A stretch of 64,000 bases of DNA from Comamonas flocculans (GCF_007954405.1 NZ_CP042344.1:682001-746000), one strand, 5' to 3'. Shown: positions 46,196 to 55,531, counted from the first letter of the stretch. The notes: generated from the letters alone by a model not told the origin. Made by a program: numbers and translations.

Positions 46196-46225
46196 AATGT
46201 AGCACGCTTTTCTGCGGCACTGCAA
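46196..46225 (-). promoter_or_regulatory. Putative promoter of the aroG leader
   Basis: TTGCAG (46225-46220), 18 bases, TACATT (46201-46196) on the minus strand: 4/6 matches in each box. The start point would fall about seven bases on, at the leader ATG 46189. It begins thirty bases after tldD ends, so aroG is probably a separate unit. Confidence 0.55.
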
Positions 46226-46254
46226 CATGGGCCGTTGCCCTTGCGCCACAAGGC

Positions 46255-47715
46255 TCATGCGGTGCCGCCCACGGTCAGGGCATCGATGCGCACCGTCGGC
46301 ATGCCCACGCCGACGGGCACGCTCTGGCCTTCCTTGCCGCAGGTGCCCACGCCGCTATCGAGCTCAAGGTCATTGCCTACCATGCGCACCCGCTTGAGCG
46401 CGTCGGGGCCGCTGCCCACCAGCGTCGCGCCCTTGACCGGGTAGAGCAGCTTGCCGTTTTCCACCCACCAGGCCTGGCTGGCGGAAAACACGAACTTGCC
46501 GCTGGTGATGTCCACCTGCCCGCCGCCGAAGTTGGTGGCGTACAGGCCCTTCCTGATGCTGGCGACGATCTCGCCCGGGTCCTTGTCGCCCGCCAGCATG
46601 TAGGTGTTGGTCATGCGCGGCATGGGTACGTGGGCGTAGCTCTCGCGCCGGCCGTTGCCGGTGCGCGCCGCGCCCATCAGCCGGGCGTTGAGCGCGTCCT
46701 GCATGTAGCCCTTGAGGATGCCGTCCTCGATCAGCACGTTCTTCTGCGTCGGGTAGCCCTCGTCGTCCACGTTGAGCGAGCCGCGGCGATCGGCCATGGT
46801 GCCGTCGTCCAGCACCGTCACTCCCCTGGCCGCCACGCGCTCGCCGATGCGGCCGGTGAAGGCGCTCGAACCCTTGCGGTTGAAGTCGCCCTCCAGCCCG
46901 TGGCCCACGGCCTCGTGCAGCAGCACGCCCGGCCAGCCGGGGCCGAGCACGACGTTCATCTCGCCCGCCGGCGCGGGGCGCGACTCCAGGTTGACCAGCG
47001 CCGCATCGACGGCTTCGTCCACGTAGCGCGCCACCTGCTCGTCGCTGAAGTACGCCAGCCCGAAGCGCCCGCCGCCGCCGGCCGAGCCGATTTCGCGCCG
47101 CCCCTTGTGTTCGGCAATCACGGTGATGGACAGGCGCACCAGCGGGCGCACGTCGGCCGCCAGGGTGCCGTCGGCGCGCGCCACCAGCACCACGTCGTAT
47201 TCGCTGGCCAGGCCCGCCATGACCTGCACCACGCGCGGGTCGCGGGCGCGCGCGGCGCGTTCGGCGCGCTCGAGCAGCTGCACCTTGTCGGCGCTGCCCA
47301 GGCTGGCGATGGGGTCCAGGCCAGGGTAGAGGGCGCGGCTGCGCGCCATTTTGGGCGCCGGCAGCTTCACGCGCCGCGCGGCCCCGGCGCTGCCTATGGT
47401 GCGCACGGTGCGCGCCGCATCCAGCAGCGAAGCCAGCGAAATATCGTCCGAATAGGCAAACGCCGTCTTCTCGCCGCTCACGGCGCGCACGCCCACGCCC
47501 TGGTCGATGGAGAAGGATCCGGTCTTGACGATACCCTCCTCCAGGCTCCAGCCCTCGCTGCGCGTGTACTGGAAGTACAGGTCCGCGTCGTCCACGCGGT
47601 GCGCGCGGATCTCGGCCAGGGCCTGCGCCAGGTGGCGCTCGTCGAGCCCGAAGGGCTCAAGCAAGAGCGCGCGGGCCGTGGCCAGGCGCTCCATCGTCGG
47701 TTCACGTGAAATCAT
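46255..47715 (-). CDS. tldD: Metalloprotease TldD
   Basis: Partner of TldE (PmbA) in a heterodimeric zinc protease that degrades unfolded peptides, processes microcin B17 and supports CcdA turnover. The zinc motif [11 protein letters not shown] lies near residue 265, followed by the glycine-rich [10 protein letters not shown] and the C-terminal [13 protein letters not shown] that carries the third ligand Cys. Length 486 is typical. tldE is not in the window. ATG at 47715; the start codon may also be the Met seven codons on. Confidence 0.95.
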   Translation of the reverse strand: MISREPTMERLATARALLLEPFGLDERHLAQALAEIRAHRVDDADLYFQYTRSEGWSLEEGIVKTGSFSIDQGVGVRAVSGEKTAFAYSDDISLASLLDAARTVRTIGSAGAARRVKLPAPKMARSRALYPGLDPIASLGSADKVQLLERAERAARARDPRVVQVMAGLASEYDVVLVARADGTLAADVRPLVRLSITVIAEHKGRREIGSAGGGGRFGLAYFSDEQVARYVDEAVDAALVNLESRPAPAGEMNVVLGPGWPGVLLHEAVGHGLEGDFNRKGSSAFTGRIGERVAARGVTVLDDGTMADRRGSLNVDDEGYPTQKNVLIEDGILKGYMQDALNARLMGAARTGNGRRESYAHVPMPRMTNTYMLAGDKDPGEIVASIRKGLYATNFGGGQVDITSGKFVFSASQAWWVENGKLLYPVKGATLVGSGPDALKRVRMVGNDLELDSGVGTCGKEGQSVPVGVGMPTVRIDALTVGGTA

Positions 47716-47736
47716 GGGGTGATTGTCCTATAGCGC

Positions 47737-48912
47737 CTACAGAGGCGCCGGCAGGCCTTCGGGTTCCTGGCGCGCCGCCCTGGCAATGGACAGCAACACC
47801 CCCAGCGCCACCCCCAGCGTGACGGCGGCCGTGCCGCCATAGCTGATGAAGGGCAGCGGCACGCCCACCACCGGCAGGATGCCGCTGACCATGCCCATGT
47901 TGACGAAGGCATAGGCAAAGAAGATGACGGAAATGGCCGCCGCCATGAGGCGCGCAAACAGGGTCGTGGCGCCGGCGGCAATCGCCAGCCCGCGCCAGAC
48001 CAGCAGCAGGAAGCAGGCGATCAGCACCAGGTTGCCCACCAGGCCGAATTCCTCGGAAAACGCCGCGAAGATGAAGTCGGTGGTGCGCTCGGGGATGAAT
48101 TCCAGGTGGGTCTGCGTGCCCGACATGAAGCCCTTGCCCCAGAGCCCGCCCGAGCCGATGGCGATCATGCCCTGGATGATGTGAAAGCCCTTGCCCAGCG
48201 GATCGCGCGAAGGGTCCAGCAGCGTGCACACGCGCTGCTGCTGGTAGTCGTGCAGCAGCGGCCAGTTCACGCCCTCGGCGCACAGGCTGGGCTCGAACCA
48301 CACCAGCGCCGCGATGCCCAGCCCCCCCAGAATCAGCGGCGGCAGTACCAGTTTCCAGGACAGGCCGGCAAAGAAGATCACCGACAGCCCGGCGGCCAGC
48401 ACCAGCAGCGCCGTGCCCAGGTCGGGCTGCTTCATGATCAAGGCCACGGGCACCGCCAGCAGCAGCGCGGCCACGGCAAAATCGAGCGCCCTGAGCTGCC
48501 CCTCGCGGCGCTGGAACCACCAGGCGAGCATCAGCGGCATGGCGATCTTCATGAACTCGCTGGGCTGCATCACCACGCCCAGGTTGATCCAGCGCTGCGC
48601 CCCCTTCTTGGTGATGCCGAACAGCGCCACCGCCACCAGCAGTGCCACCGCCACCACGTAGACCGGCACCGCCAGAGCCATGAGTTTCTGCGGCGGCACC
48701 TGCGCGACGACGAACAGGATGCCCAGCGCCAGCAGCAGGTTGCGCATATGGTCGGCAAAGCGATGGCCGTAGTCGTAGCCCGACGAATACATGGCCACCA
48801 GCCCTATGCCCATCAATGCCAGCACCAGGGCCAGCGCCAGCAGATCGAAACCGCGAAACAGCGGCACGATGCGCTGCAGCAGCGTGGGTTTGTCGAACGT
48901 GGTGGGGGGCAC
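47737..48912 (-). CDS. rodA: Rod-shape peptidoglycan glycosyltransferase RodA
   Basis: SEDS-family polymerase that makes lateral-wall glycan strands with PBP2. About ten membrane segments are visible. SEDS marks: RWINLGVVMQPSEFMK, KQPDLGTALL, FIPERTTDFIFAAFSEEFG with the catalytic Asp, and GVPLPFISYGGTA near the end. Length 391. Its normal partner mrdA (PBP2) would be expected upstream, but here the next upstream gene is a diguanylate cyclase, 43 bases from it. Confidence 0.95.
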   Translation of the reverse strand: MPPTTFDKPTLLQRIVPLFRGFDLLALALVLALMGIGLVAMYSSGYDYGHRFADHMRNLLLALGILFVVAQVPPQKLMALAVPVYVVAVALLVAVALFGITKKGAQRWINLGVVMQPSEFMKIAMPLMLAWWFQRREGQLRALDFAVAALLLAVPVALIMKQPDLGTALLVLAAGLSVIFFAGLSWKLVLPPLILGGLGIAALVWFEPSLCAEGVNWPLLHDYQQQRVCTLLDPSRDPLGKGFHIIQGMIAIGSGGLWGKGFMSGTQTHLEFIPERTTDFIFAAFSEEFGLVGNLVLIACFLLLVWRGLAIAAGATTLFARLMAAAISVIFFAYAFVNMGMVSGILPVVGVPLPFISYGGTAAVTLGVALGVLLSIARAARQEPEGLPAPL

Positions 48913-48955
48913 GGCGCGCGATTATCCCTGTCCGGGGCGCGCGGCGCGCCCGGGC

Positions 48956-50206
48956 TCAGGCGGCGTCGCCCTGCACCTCTGCGCACGGCGCAGCCTGCCC
49001 GCTTGCGCGCAGCGGCTGCAGCCTGCCGTCGGCATGCGCCAGCATCACGCAGTCGCGCCCGGCCTGCTTGCCCGCGTAAAGGGCGCGGTCGGCCATGCGC
49101 ATCAGGCCCTGCAGGTCCTGGCCGCCCAGGCTCGCGACCCCCAGCGTGGCGCGCACCGGCAGCGGCTGGCCGTCGAAGGGCAATGCCAGCGTGCGCAGGC
49201 GCTGCACGAAGCGCTCGGCCGCACGCGCGGCGCCGGCCAGATCGCTCTCGGGGAGCAACACGATGAACTCTTCCCCGCCGACGCGAAAAACCAGATCGGG
49301 CTCACGAAACACCCAGCGCGCGAGCGTCGCCACCGCCTTCAGGGCCGCATCGCCCGCCGCGTGGCCGTGGCGGTCATTGAGCTGCTTGAAGTGGTCCAGG
49401 TCGATCATCATCAGCGACAGCGGCGCCCCCTCGCGCCGGGCGCGCGCCACCTCCTGCGCCGCGCGCAGGCGCAATTCGCGGCGGTTGAACAGGCCGGTCA
49501 GCGGATCAATGGCCGCCTGGCGCTTCAGGGTTTCGCCCAGCGCATACTGGGTGCGCTGCAGGGTCTGCATGCGCCGCATGGTGAAGTAACCCAGCACGAC
49601 GGGCCAGACGAGCACCAGCGCCAGGATGAGTTGCTCGCGCGCGGCCCAGCCATGCACCCAGGCCACCATGGGCACCATGCAAACCGCGGTGGCAAGGGCC
49701 AGCGCCAGGGAATAGCGCAGGCGGTTGGGCACGAAGGAAAACAGCATGAACAGCAGCAACGGCACCATGCCATAGACCCAGAGCGAAATCTGCGGGCGCA
49801 CGCTGAACACGAACAGATAGCCGAGGATGCTCAGCCCCAGCAGCACCGACACCGCCCTGCCGCGCGCGGCCAGCATGGGCCGGCGACGTACCGCCGCGAT
49901 CAGGCCGAGAAAGCAGGCGGCGCCCCCCGCGCGCAGCGCGGCCAGCTTGGCAAAGCCGGCCGACCAGCCCAGCGCCGCCCAGTCCAGCGCGGCGAACAAA
50001 AGCATCATCGCGAGCCAGGTCCAGAGCACCAGCAGCAGCTGCCGGGCCATGAAGGTCTGGGCGTGGACGAGGTATTCCTGCTCGACCGCCGGATCGGCGA
50101 ACTCGCCATCCCAGCGGCGGATGCGCCAGCGCGCATCGGCCAGGCCGTCCCGGCCAGGGCCGTCGTCCTCCGGCGTCCGGAAGGTGTCACGCACGGCCGA
50201 TGTCAC
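48956..50206 (-). CDS. Membrane diguanylate cyclase (GGDEF)
   Basis: About 416 residues. Six hydrophobic segments fill roughly residues 60-215, forming an integral-membrane sensor without a named domain; the GGDEF domain follows from about 245. The active-site signature is GGEEF and an inhibitory-site RxxD (REPD) lies five residues before it, so the enzyme should make c-di-GMP and be product-inhibited. The start is uncertain: no ATG precedes the domain; GTG at 50206 (VTSAVRD) or at 50194 are possible and neither has a ribosome-binding site. The much longer open frame upstream is the shadow of the genes at 50309-51712. Confidence 0.85.
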   Translation of the reverse strand: MTSAVRDTFRTPEDDGPGRDGLADARWRIRRWDGEFADPAVEQEYLVHAQTFMARQLLLVLWTWLAMMLLFAALDWAALGWSAGFAKLAALRAGGAACFLGLIAAVRRRPMLAARGRAVSVLLGLSILGYLFVFSVRPQISLWVYGMVPLLLFMLFSFVPNRLRYSLALALATAVCMVPMVAWVHGWAAREQLILALVLVWPVVLGYFTMRRMQTLQRTQYALGETLKRQAAIDPLTGLFNRRELRLRAAQEVARARREGAPLSLMMIDLDHFKQLNDRHGHAAGDAALKAVATLARWVFREPDLVFRVGGEEFIVLLPESDLAGAARAAERFVQRLRTLALPFDGQPLPVRATLGVASLGGQDLQGLMRMADRALYAGKQAGRDCVMLAHADGRLQPLRASGQAAPCAEVQGDAA

Positions 50207-50308
50207 AAACCAAAGGAAGGGTTGAATTTGTAATGTTATGTATCTTACTCCCGCCGCTCCGCGGCCCGGCCATTCCCCCTGCCCCGCGTCAACCATGAGA
50301 ATGCGCCC

Positions 50309-50893
50309 ATGACCACCACCCATCTGCTGTATCTGCACGGCTTTCGCTCCTCGCCGCAGTCCACCAAGGCCCGCATGGTGGCCGCCGCGGTGGCGGCGCG
50401 CCATCCGGGCGTGAGCCTGTGGTGCCCGCAGCTGCCGCCTTCGCCCGCGGCGGCCATGGACAAGCTGCTGCAGGGCGTGCGCCACTGGCCGGGCGCGGCG
50501 ATGGCGGTGATCGGCTCTTCGCTCGGCGGCTACTACGCCAGCCGCGTGGCGCACGAGAAGCGCTGCGCGAGCGTGCTGCTGAACCCGGCGGTGGACCCGG
50601 CGCGCGACCTGGCGCGCCACATCGGCGAACAGGCCCAGTGGCACGACCCGCAGCAGCACTTCTTCTTCGCCCCGCGCTACATCGACGAGCTGCGTGCGCT
50701 CGACCTGCGCGGCCAGCCGCCCGCCGGGCCCGAGCTGCTGCTTGCCGCCCGCGGCGACGAGGTGCTGGACTGGCGCGAGATGCTTGCGCGCTACCCGCAG
50801 GCGCGCCAGATCGTGCTCGAGGGCGGCGACCACGCGCTGTCCAACTTTGCCGACTGGCTGGACGAAGTGCTGGCCTTTTGCCGCCTGGCCTGA
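50309..50893 (+). CDS. YqiA/YcfP-family alpha/beta-hydrolase
   Basis: A 194-residue esterase-fold protein. LLYLHGFRSSP near the N-terminus forms the oxyanion region, the nucleophile is Ser71 in GSSLGGYY, LLAARGDEVLD supplies the acid and GGDHALSNF the histidine. E. coli YqiA is an esterase of palmitoyl-CoA and p-nitrophenyl esters; it lies next to cpdA and parE. Here the neighbour is a calcineurin-type phosphoesterase. Confidence 0.88.
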   Translation: MTTTHLLYLHGFRSSPQSTKARMVAAAVAARHPGVSLWCPQLPPSPAAAMDKLLQGVRHWPGAAMAVIGSSLGGYYASRVAHEKRCASVLLNPAVDPARDLARHIGEQAQWHDPQQHFFFAPRYIDELRALDLRGQPPAGPELLLAARGDEVLDWREMLARYPQARQIVLEGGDHALSNFADWLDEVLAFCRLA

Positions 50894-50950
50894 CGCGCGC
50901 CCGCGCGCTGGCTTATTCTTGGCTCTCCCTCGACCGCGCCGAGCCCCGCC

Positions 50951-51712
50951 ATGAAAATCGCCCTGCTGTCCGACCTGCACCTGTCCGTCCACCCGATGCA
51001 GCCGCCGCCCACCGAGGCCGACGTGGTGGTGCTGGCCGGCGACCTGCAGCGGCCGCAGCAGGCCATGGCCTGGGCGCGCCAGTACAGCCGGCCCACGGTA
51101 TTCGTCGCGGGCAACCATGAATTCTTCGGCAGCGACATCGGCGCCACCTACGCCCGGCTGCGCGAGCACGCCGCGGGCAGCGCCGTGCGGGTGCTGGAGC
51201 AGGACGAATGGCGCCACCAGGGCGTGCGCTTCCTGGGCTGCACGCTGTGGTCGGACTTTCGCCTGCTGCAGGGCGACCCCGGGCGCGAACAGGCGCTGCA
51301 GAAGATCACCACCTTTGCGCGCGACTACACGCGCATCAAGGTGGCGCCCGATTTCGAGGACTGCTTCAGCCCGGCGCTGTCGCAGCTGCTGTTCGACCAA
51401 TCGGTGTCCTGGCTGGAGCGGCGTTTTGCCGAAAGCTTCGACGGCCCGACGGTGGTGGTGACGCACTTCGCGCCCGCGCACGGCAGCATTGCCGCGCGCT
51501 TTGAGGGCTCGCCGATCAACGCCGCCTTCGTCTCGGACCTGCAGGCGCAGATCCTGCGCTGGCAGCCGGCGCTGTGGCTGCATGGCCATGTGCACGACAG
51601 CTTCGACTACCGCATCGGCACCACCCGCGTGGTGGCCAATCCGCGCGGCTATGCGCGCGACGGGGTGAACGAGAACCAGGCCTTCGACCCCTCTCTGGTG
51701 CTGCAAATCTGA
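50951..51712 (+). CDS. Calcineurin-like metallophosphoesterase
   Basis: A 253-residue two-metal phosphoesterase. Metal ligands in order: SDLHLSVHP (Asp, His), LAGDLQ (Asp), GNHEF (Asn, His), THFAP (His) and HGHVH (His pair). No signal peptide. Substrate unknown; CpdA-type cAMP phosphodiesterases share the fold and the esterase neighbour is suggestive, but the chain is not close enough to call it. Confidence 0.88.
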   Translation: MKIALLSDLHLSVHPMQPPPTEADVVVLAGDLQRPQQAMAWARQYSRPTVFVAGNHEFFGSDIGATYARLREHAAGSAVRVLEQDEWRHQGVRFLGCTLWSDFRLLQGDPGREQALQKITTFARDYTRIKVAPDFEDCFSPALSQLLFDQSVSWLERRFAESFDGPTVVVTHFAPAHGSIAARFEGSPINAAFVSDLQAQILRWQPALWLHGHVHDSFDYRIGTTRVVANPRGYARDGVNENQAFDPSLVLQI

Positions 51713-51765
51713 AGCCTTGCGCCGCCCGCGCCGGGCCGCGCCCCTGCGCATGGGAAAATTCCTCC

Positions 51766-53829
51766 ATGCATGCATTGTTTGAAGACGCCGGCAAGTTCCA
51801 CGCCGGGCGCATCCTCTCCGAGACCGACGCTTCCGCCCAGATCGAGCTCGACAGCGGCAAGCGCGTCAAGGTCAAGGCCGCGGCGCAGCTGCTGAAGTTC
51901 GAGCAGCCCGCCCCGGCCGCGCTGCTGGCCCGGGCGCAGGAGGTCGCCGCCGCCATCGAGCTGCCGCTGGCCTGGGAGTTCGCGCCCGAGGGCGAATTCG
52001 GCTTCGACGAGCTGGCGCGCGACTACTTCAGCGCCGCCGCGCCCGCGCCCGAACTCGCGGGCATGCTGCTGGCCCTGCACGAGGCGCCGCACTACTTTCG
52101 CCGCGCCGGCAAGGGGCGCTTCAAAAAAGCGCCGGCCGAAATCCTGCAGCAGGCGCTGGCCGCCATCGCCCGCAAGGAGCAGGTGCAGGCGCAGATCGAC
52201 GACTGGGCCGCGCAACTGGCGGGCGGCAGCTGCCCCGCGCCGATCCGCGAGCAGCTCTACAAGATCCTCTTCAAGCCCGACAGGAACGCGCCCGAATACA
52301 AGGCCGTGGTGCAAGCCAGCCGCAACGCGCACAAGGCGCCCCTTGCGCTGCTGCAGGAGGCAGGCGCGATCGCCTCGGCCTACGACTTTCACTGGCAGCG
52401 CTTTCTCTTCGAGTGGTTTCCCGGGGGCACGGGCTTTGCGCCGGTGAGCGCGCCCGAGCCGGCGCAGGACCTGCCGCTGGCACCGGTGGTGGCCTATTCG
52501 ATCGACGATTCCGAGACCACCGAGATCGACGACGCGCTGTCGGTGCAGGGCCTGGGCACGGGCCGCGTCACCGTGGGCATCCACATCGCGGCGCCGGGCC
52601 TGGCGATCGCGCCGGGCGACGCGCTCGACGCCATCGCGCGCCAGCGCCTGTCCACGGTCTACCTGCCCGGGCACAAGATCACCATGCTGCCGCCCGAGGT
52701 GGTGCACAGCTACACCCTGGACGCCGAACGCGCCAACCCGGCGCTGTCGCTGTACGTCAGCTACGACGAGGCGACGCTGGCGGTGCTGGGCAGCGAGACG
52801 CGGCTCGAACGCGTGCAGGTGGCGATCAACTTCCGCCACGACCAGCTCGACCACATCGTCACCGAAGACTGGATCACCAACCCTTCGATTTCGATGGAAA
52901 ACACGCCCCAGCCCTTGCTGGACAAGCGCGAGGAGCTCACTTTTCTATACAAGCTCGCGCGCCATCTCAAGGTCGGGCGCGAGGAGGTGCGCGGCAAGCC
53001 CGAGAACTTCAGCCGGCCCGACTACACCTTCCGCCTGCTGGACGTGCAGGGCCAGGAGCCCGACGGCAGCGAGACGGTATCGATAGCGGTGCGCCAGCGC
53101 GGCGCGCCGCTGGACCTCATCGTGGCCGAGGCCGCCATCGTGGCCAACAGCACCTGGGGGCGCCTGCTGGCCGACCATGGCGTGCCCGGCATCTACCGCA
53201 GCCAGGCGAGCCTGGCCCCCGGCGTGAAAGTGCGCATGGGCCTGCGCGCGCTGCCGCATGCGGGCATAGGCGTGCCCTGCTACGTCTGGGCCACCTCGCC
53301 GCTGCGCCGCTACGTGGACCTGGTCAACCAGTGGCAGATCATCGCCTGCGTGCGCCACGGCACCACGGCCGCGCTGGCCGCGCCCTTCAAGCCCAAGGAC
53401 GCCAGCCTGTTTGCCATCGTCAGCGGCTTTGACACCACCTACGCCGCCTACAACGCCTACCAGAGCAGCATGGAGCGCTGGTGGACGCTGCGCTACCTCA
53501 AGCAGCACGGCATCACCGAGCTGGACGGCGCGGTCATCCGCGAAGGCGGCAACGGCGACTTCCTGGTGCGCGCCGACCACCTGCCGCTGGTGCTGCCGGT
53601 GCTGGGCGCGCAGACGCTCAGTCGCGGGGCGCGCGTGCGCGTGCGCCTGGGCGCGGTCGACGAGATCTCGCTGGAGGTGCTCGGCACGCTGGCCGCGCGC
53701 CTGGACGACCCGCAGGACGCGAGCGACGACGCGCTGATCGACGACGAGGACGCCGACACGCCCCAGGCCACGCTGGCGATCGCGGTGGACGTGCAGGAAG
53801 ACGCCCCCGGCCAGGCCGGCGCGACCTGA
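51766..53829 (+). CDS. RNB-domain exoribonuclease (RNase II/R-like)
   Basis: A 687-residue 3'-5' exoribonuclease. After an N-terminal region with a small OB-like domain comes the RNB domain, opening with SIDDSETTEIDDALS at about 245-259, which carries the Mg-binding aspartates; VGIHIAAPG, LPGHKITMLP and ATSPLRRYVDLVNQ are further RNB marks. There is only a short, Asp-rich C-terminal tail rather than a clear S1 domain. The type is common in Burkholderiales as a shorter relative of RNase II. ATG at 51766; GGAAAAT about 14 bases upstream may be its -10 box. Confidence 0.88.
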   Translation: MHALFEDAGKFHAGRILSETDASAQIELDSGKRVKVKAAAQLLKFEQPAPAALLARAQEVAAAIELPLAWEFAPEGEFGFDELARDYFSAAAPAPELAGMLLALHEAPHYFRRAGKGRFKKAPAEILQQALAAIARKEQVQAQIDDWAAQLAGGSCPAPIREQLYKILFKPDRNAPEYKAVVQASRNAHKAPLALLQEAGAIASAYDFHWQRFLFEWFPGGTGFAPVSAPEPAQDLPLAPVVAYSIDDSETTEIDDALSVQGLGTGRVTVGIHIAAPGLAIAPGDALDAIARQRLSTVYLPGHKITMLPPEVVHSYTLDAERANPALSLYVSYDEATLAVLGSETRLERVQVAINFRHDQLDHIVTEDWITNPSISMENTPQPLLDKREELTFLYKLARHLKVGREEVRGKPENFSRPDYTFRLLDVQGQEPDGSETVSIAVRQRGAPLDLIVAEAAIVANSTWGRLLADHGVPGIYRSQASLAPGVKVRMGLRALPHAGIGVPCYVWATSPLRRYVDLVNQWQIIACVRHGTTAALAAPFKPKDASLFAIVSGFDTTYAAYNAYQSSMERWWTLRYLKQHGITELDGAVIREGGNGDFLVRADHLPLVLPVLGAQTLSRGARVRVRLGAVDEISLEVLGTLAARLDDPQDASDDALIDDEDADTPQATLAIAVDVQEDAPGQAGAT

Positions 53830-53831
53830 GC

Positions 53832-54695
53832 ATGCCGCGCCTGCCTCGCCACCTCGGCACGCTGCAGCTTGCGCTGGGCATCTCGATCGCGGCGCACGCG
53901 GCGCTGCTCACGGTGCGCTTCGTGGCCCCGGCCACCTTCGAGCGCATCTTCCAGGACACGCCGCTGGAGGTCATCCTCGTCAACGCCAAGGGCGAGCAGC
54001 CGCCCGAGAAAGCCCAGGCCATGGCGCAGAGCGCGCTGGCCGGCGGGGGCGAGGCCGCGCGCGGGCGCGCCACCAGCCCCCTGCCCTATTCCGCGCTGAC
54101 GCGCACCGGCGACGACGCCCAGGACGCCGAGCGCCAGATGGAGCAGCTGCAAGAGCAACAGCAGCAGCTGCTGGTGCAGGTGCGCCGCCAGATCGCCAGC
54201 CTGCCCGCACCCGATCCGCACAAGGCCGCGCAGAGCGCCGAGGGCCGCGCGCAGGAGCAAAAGCGCCAGCAGCTCGTGCGCCTGCTGGCCGAGATCGAAA
54301 AGCGCATCAACGAAGAGAACGCCCGCCCGCGCAAGCGCTACATCAGCCCGGCCACGCGCGAAGCCGTCTATGCGCTGTACTACGACCAGCTGCGCCGCAA
54401 GGTCGAGGACAAGGGCACGCGCAACTTCCCCGAGGCCGGCGGCAGGAAGCTCTATGGCGAGCTGGTGATGATCCTCACCGTGAACCACGACGGCAGCGTG
54501 CTCGCCACCGAGATCGTGCAGGGCTCGGGCAACGCGCTGCTGGACCGGCGCGCCGAGGCGATCGCGCGCGCCGCCGGGCCGTTTGGCGCGTTCAACGCGC
54601 AGATGCGCGCGCAAACCGACCAGCTGGCGATGGTGGCGCGCTTCAAGTTCACGCGCGAGCAGCAGCTCGAAGCCGAACTGCGGGAGCCGCAATGA
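53832..54695 (+). CDS. TonB-like energy transducer protein
   Basis: A 287-residue envelope protein: a single membrane segment near the N-terminus (about 11-33), TPLEVILVNAK, a Gln-rich coiled-coil stretch (MEQLQEQQQQLLVQVRRQ in about 95-115), and a C-terminal TonB-type domain (YGELVMILTVNHDGSVLATEIVQGSG). TonB would pass proton-motive energy to outer-membrane receptors; no exbB or exbD is nearby, and the Pro-rich spacer of classical TonB is missing. Starts two bases after the RNB gene and overlaps aroE by ATGA. Confidence 0.82.
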   Translation: MPRLPRHLGTLQLALGISIAAHAALLTVRFVAPATFERIFQDTPLEVILVNAKGEQPPEKAQAMAQSALAGGGEAARGRATSPLPYSALTRTGDDAQDAERQMEQLQEQQQQLLVQVRRQIASLPAPDPHKAAQSAEGRAQEQKRQQLVRLLAEIEKRINEENARPRKRYISPATREAVYALYYDQLRRKVEDKGTRNFPEAGGRKLYGELVMILTVNHDGSVLATEIVQGSGNALLDRRAEAIARAAGPFGAFNAQMRAQTDQLAMVARFKFTREQQLEAELREPQ

Positions 54696-55531
54696 GCTGC
54701 CCCGACCTGTACTGCGTCTTCGGCCACCCGATTGCGCACAGCCGCTCGCCCTGGATCCATGCGCGCTTTGCCGAACTGGCCGGCGAGCGCCTGCGCTATG
54801 AGGCGCGGCTTGCGCCGCTGGACGGCTTTGCCGCGGCCCTCGGCGCCTTTGCCGCCGAGGGCGGGCGCGGCTGCAACGTCACCGTGCCCTTCAAGGTGCA
54901 GGCGGCGCAACTTGCCGACAGCCGCAGCGAACGCGTGGCGCGCGCCGGCGCGGCCAATACCCTGGTGCTGCGCGACGGCGCGGTGCACGCCGACAACACC
55001 GACGGCCTGGGCCTGGTGGCCGACATCGAGCAGGGCGCGGGCGTGCTGCTCGCCGGGCGCGACGTGCTCTTGATCGGCGCGGGCGGCGCGGCGGCCGGGG
55101 CGCTCGCGCCGCTGCTGGCGCGCGGCCCGCGGCGCCTGGCCATCTGCAACCGCACGCCCGAGCGCGCCCAGGCGCTGGTCACCAGCCATCAGGACCTTGC
55201 AAAACTATCAAAAACAGAGCTGCTCGCGCTTGACCAGCAAGCGCCAGAGGCCGATTTTGACGTCATCATCAATGCCAGCTCCAGCAGTCTGGCAGGGGCC
55301 GGCGTGCCGGTACCGGCGAGCGTGCTGCGCCCGGGGAGCCTGGCCTGCGACATGATGTACGGCCCGCCGGCACAGCGCTTTCTGGACTGGGCCGCGCGCC
55401 ACGGCGCCAACGCGCGCGACGGCCTGGGCATGCTGGTGCACCAGGCGGCCGAGGCCTTCGCGCTCTGGCGCGGCGTGCGCCCGCCGGCAACGCAGGTGCT
55501 GGCCGAGCTGCGCGCGCTGCTGGCGCCATGA
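54692..55531 (+). CDS. aroE: Shikimate 5-dehydrogenase
   Basis: NADPH-dependent reduction of 3-dehydroshikimate. Marks: GHPIAHSRSPWIH, NVTVPFKVQA with the catalytic Lys, NTDGLGLV with the catalytic Asp, the nucleotide loop GAGGAAAG, NRTPERA, and the C-terminal GLGMLVHQAAEAF. Length 279. Residues about 172-190 are encoded by a copy of the interspersed repeat, in the linker after the NADP-binding strand, giving the segment LSKTELLALDQQ, without breaking the frame. Overlaps mtgA by ATGA. Confidence 0.94.
   Translation: MSCPDLYCVFGHPIAHSRSPWIHARFAELAGERLRYEARLAPLDGFAAALGAFAAEGGRGCNVTVPFKVQAAQLADSRSERVARAGAANTLVLRDGAVHADNTDGLGLVADIEQGAGVLLAGRDVLLIGAGGAAAGALAPLLARGPRRLAICNRTPERAQALVTSHQDLAKLSKTELLALDQQAPEADFDVIINASSSSLAGAGVPVPASVLRPGSLACDMMYGPPAQRFLDWAARHGANARDGLGMLVHQAAEAFALWRGVRPPATQVLAELRALLAP
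55205..55261 (+). repeat. Interspersed repeat, copy 8, inside aroE
   Basis: Reads CTATCAAAAACAGAGCTGCT, CGCGCTTGACC, AGCAAGCGCC, AGAGGCCGATTTTGA; the right half is one of the best matches to the consensus (AAGCGC-n4-GGCC-n2-TTTTGA). The aroE frame runs through it. Confidence 0.8.

Noticed and set aside
45778..47709. 643-residue plus-strand open frame opposite aroG and tldD
   Set aside because: Crosses the attenuator and two confirmed genes; composition is typical of a shadow frame.
50207..51775. N-terminal extension of the diguanylate cyclase to 939 residues
   Set aside because: The added sequence is the antisense of the YqiA-type and phosphoesterase genes; real membrane segments begin only after the GTG near 50206.
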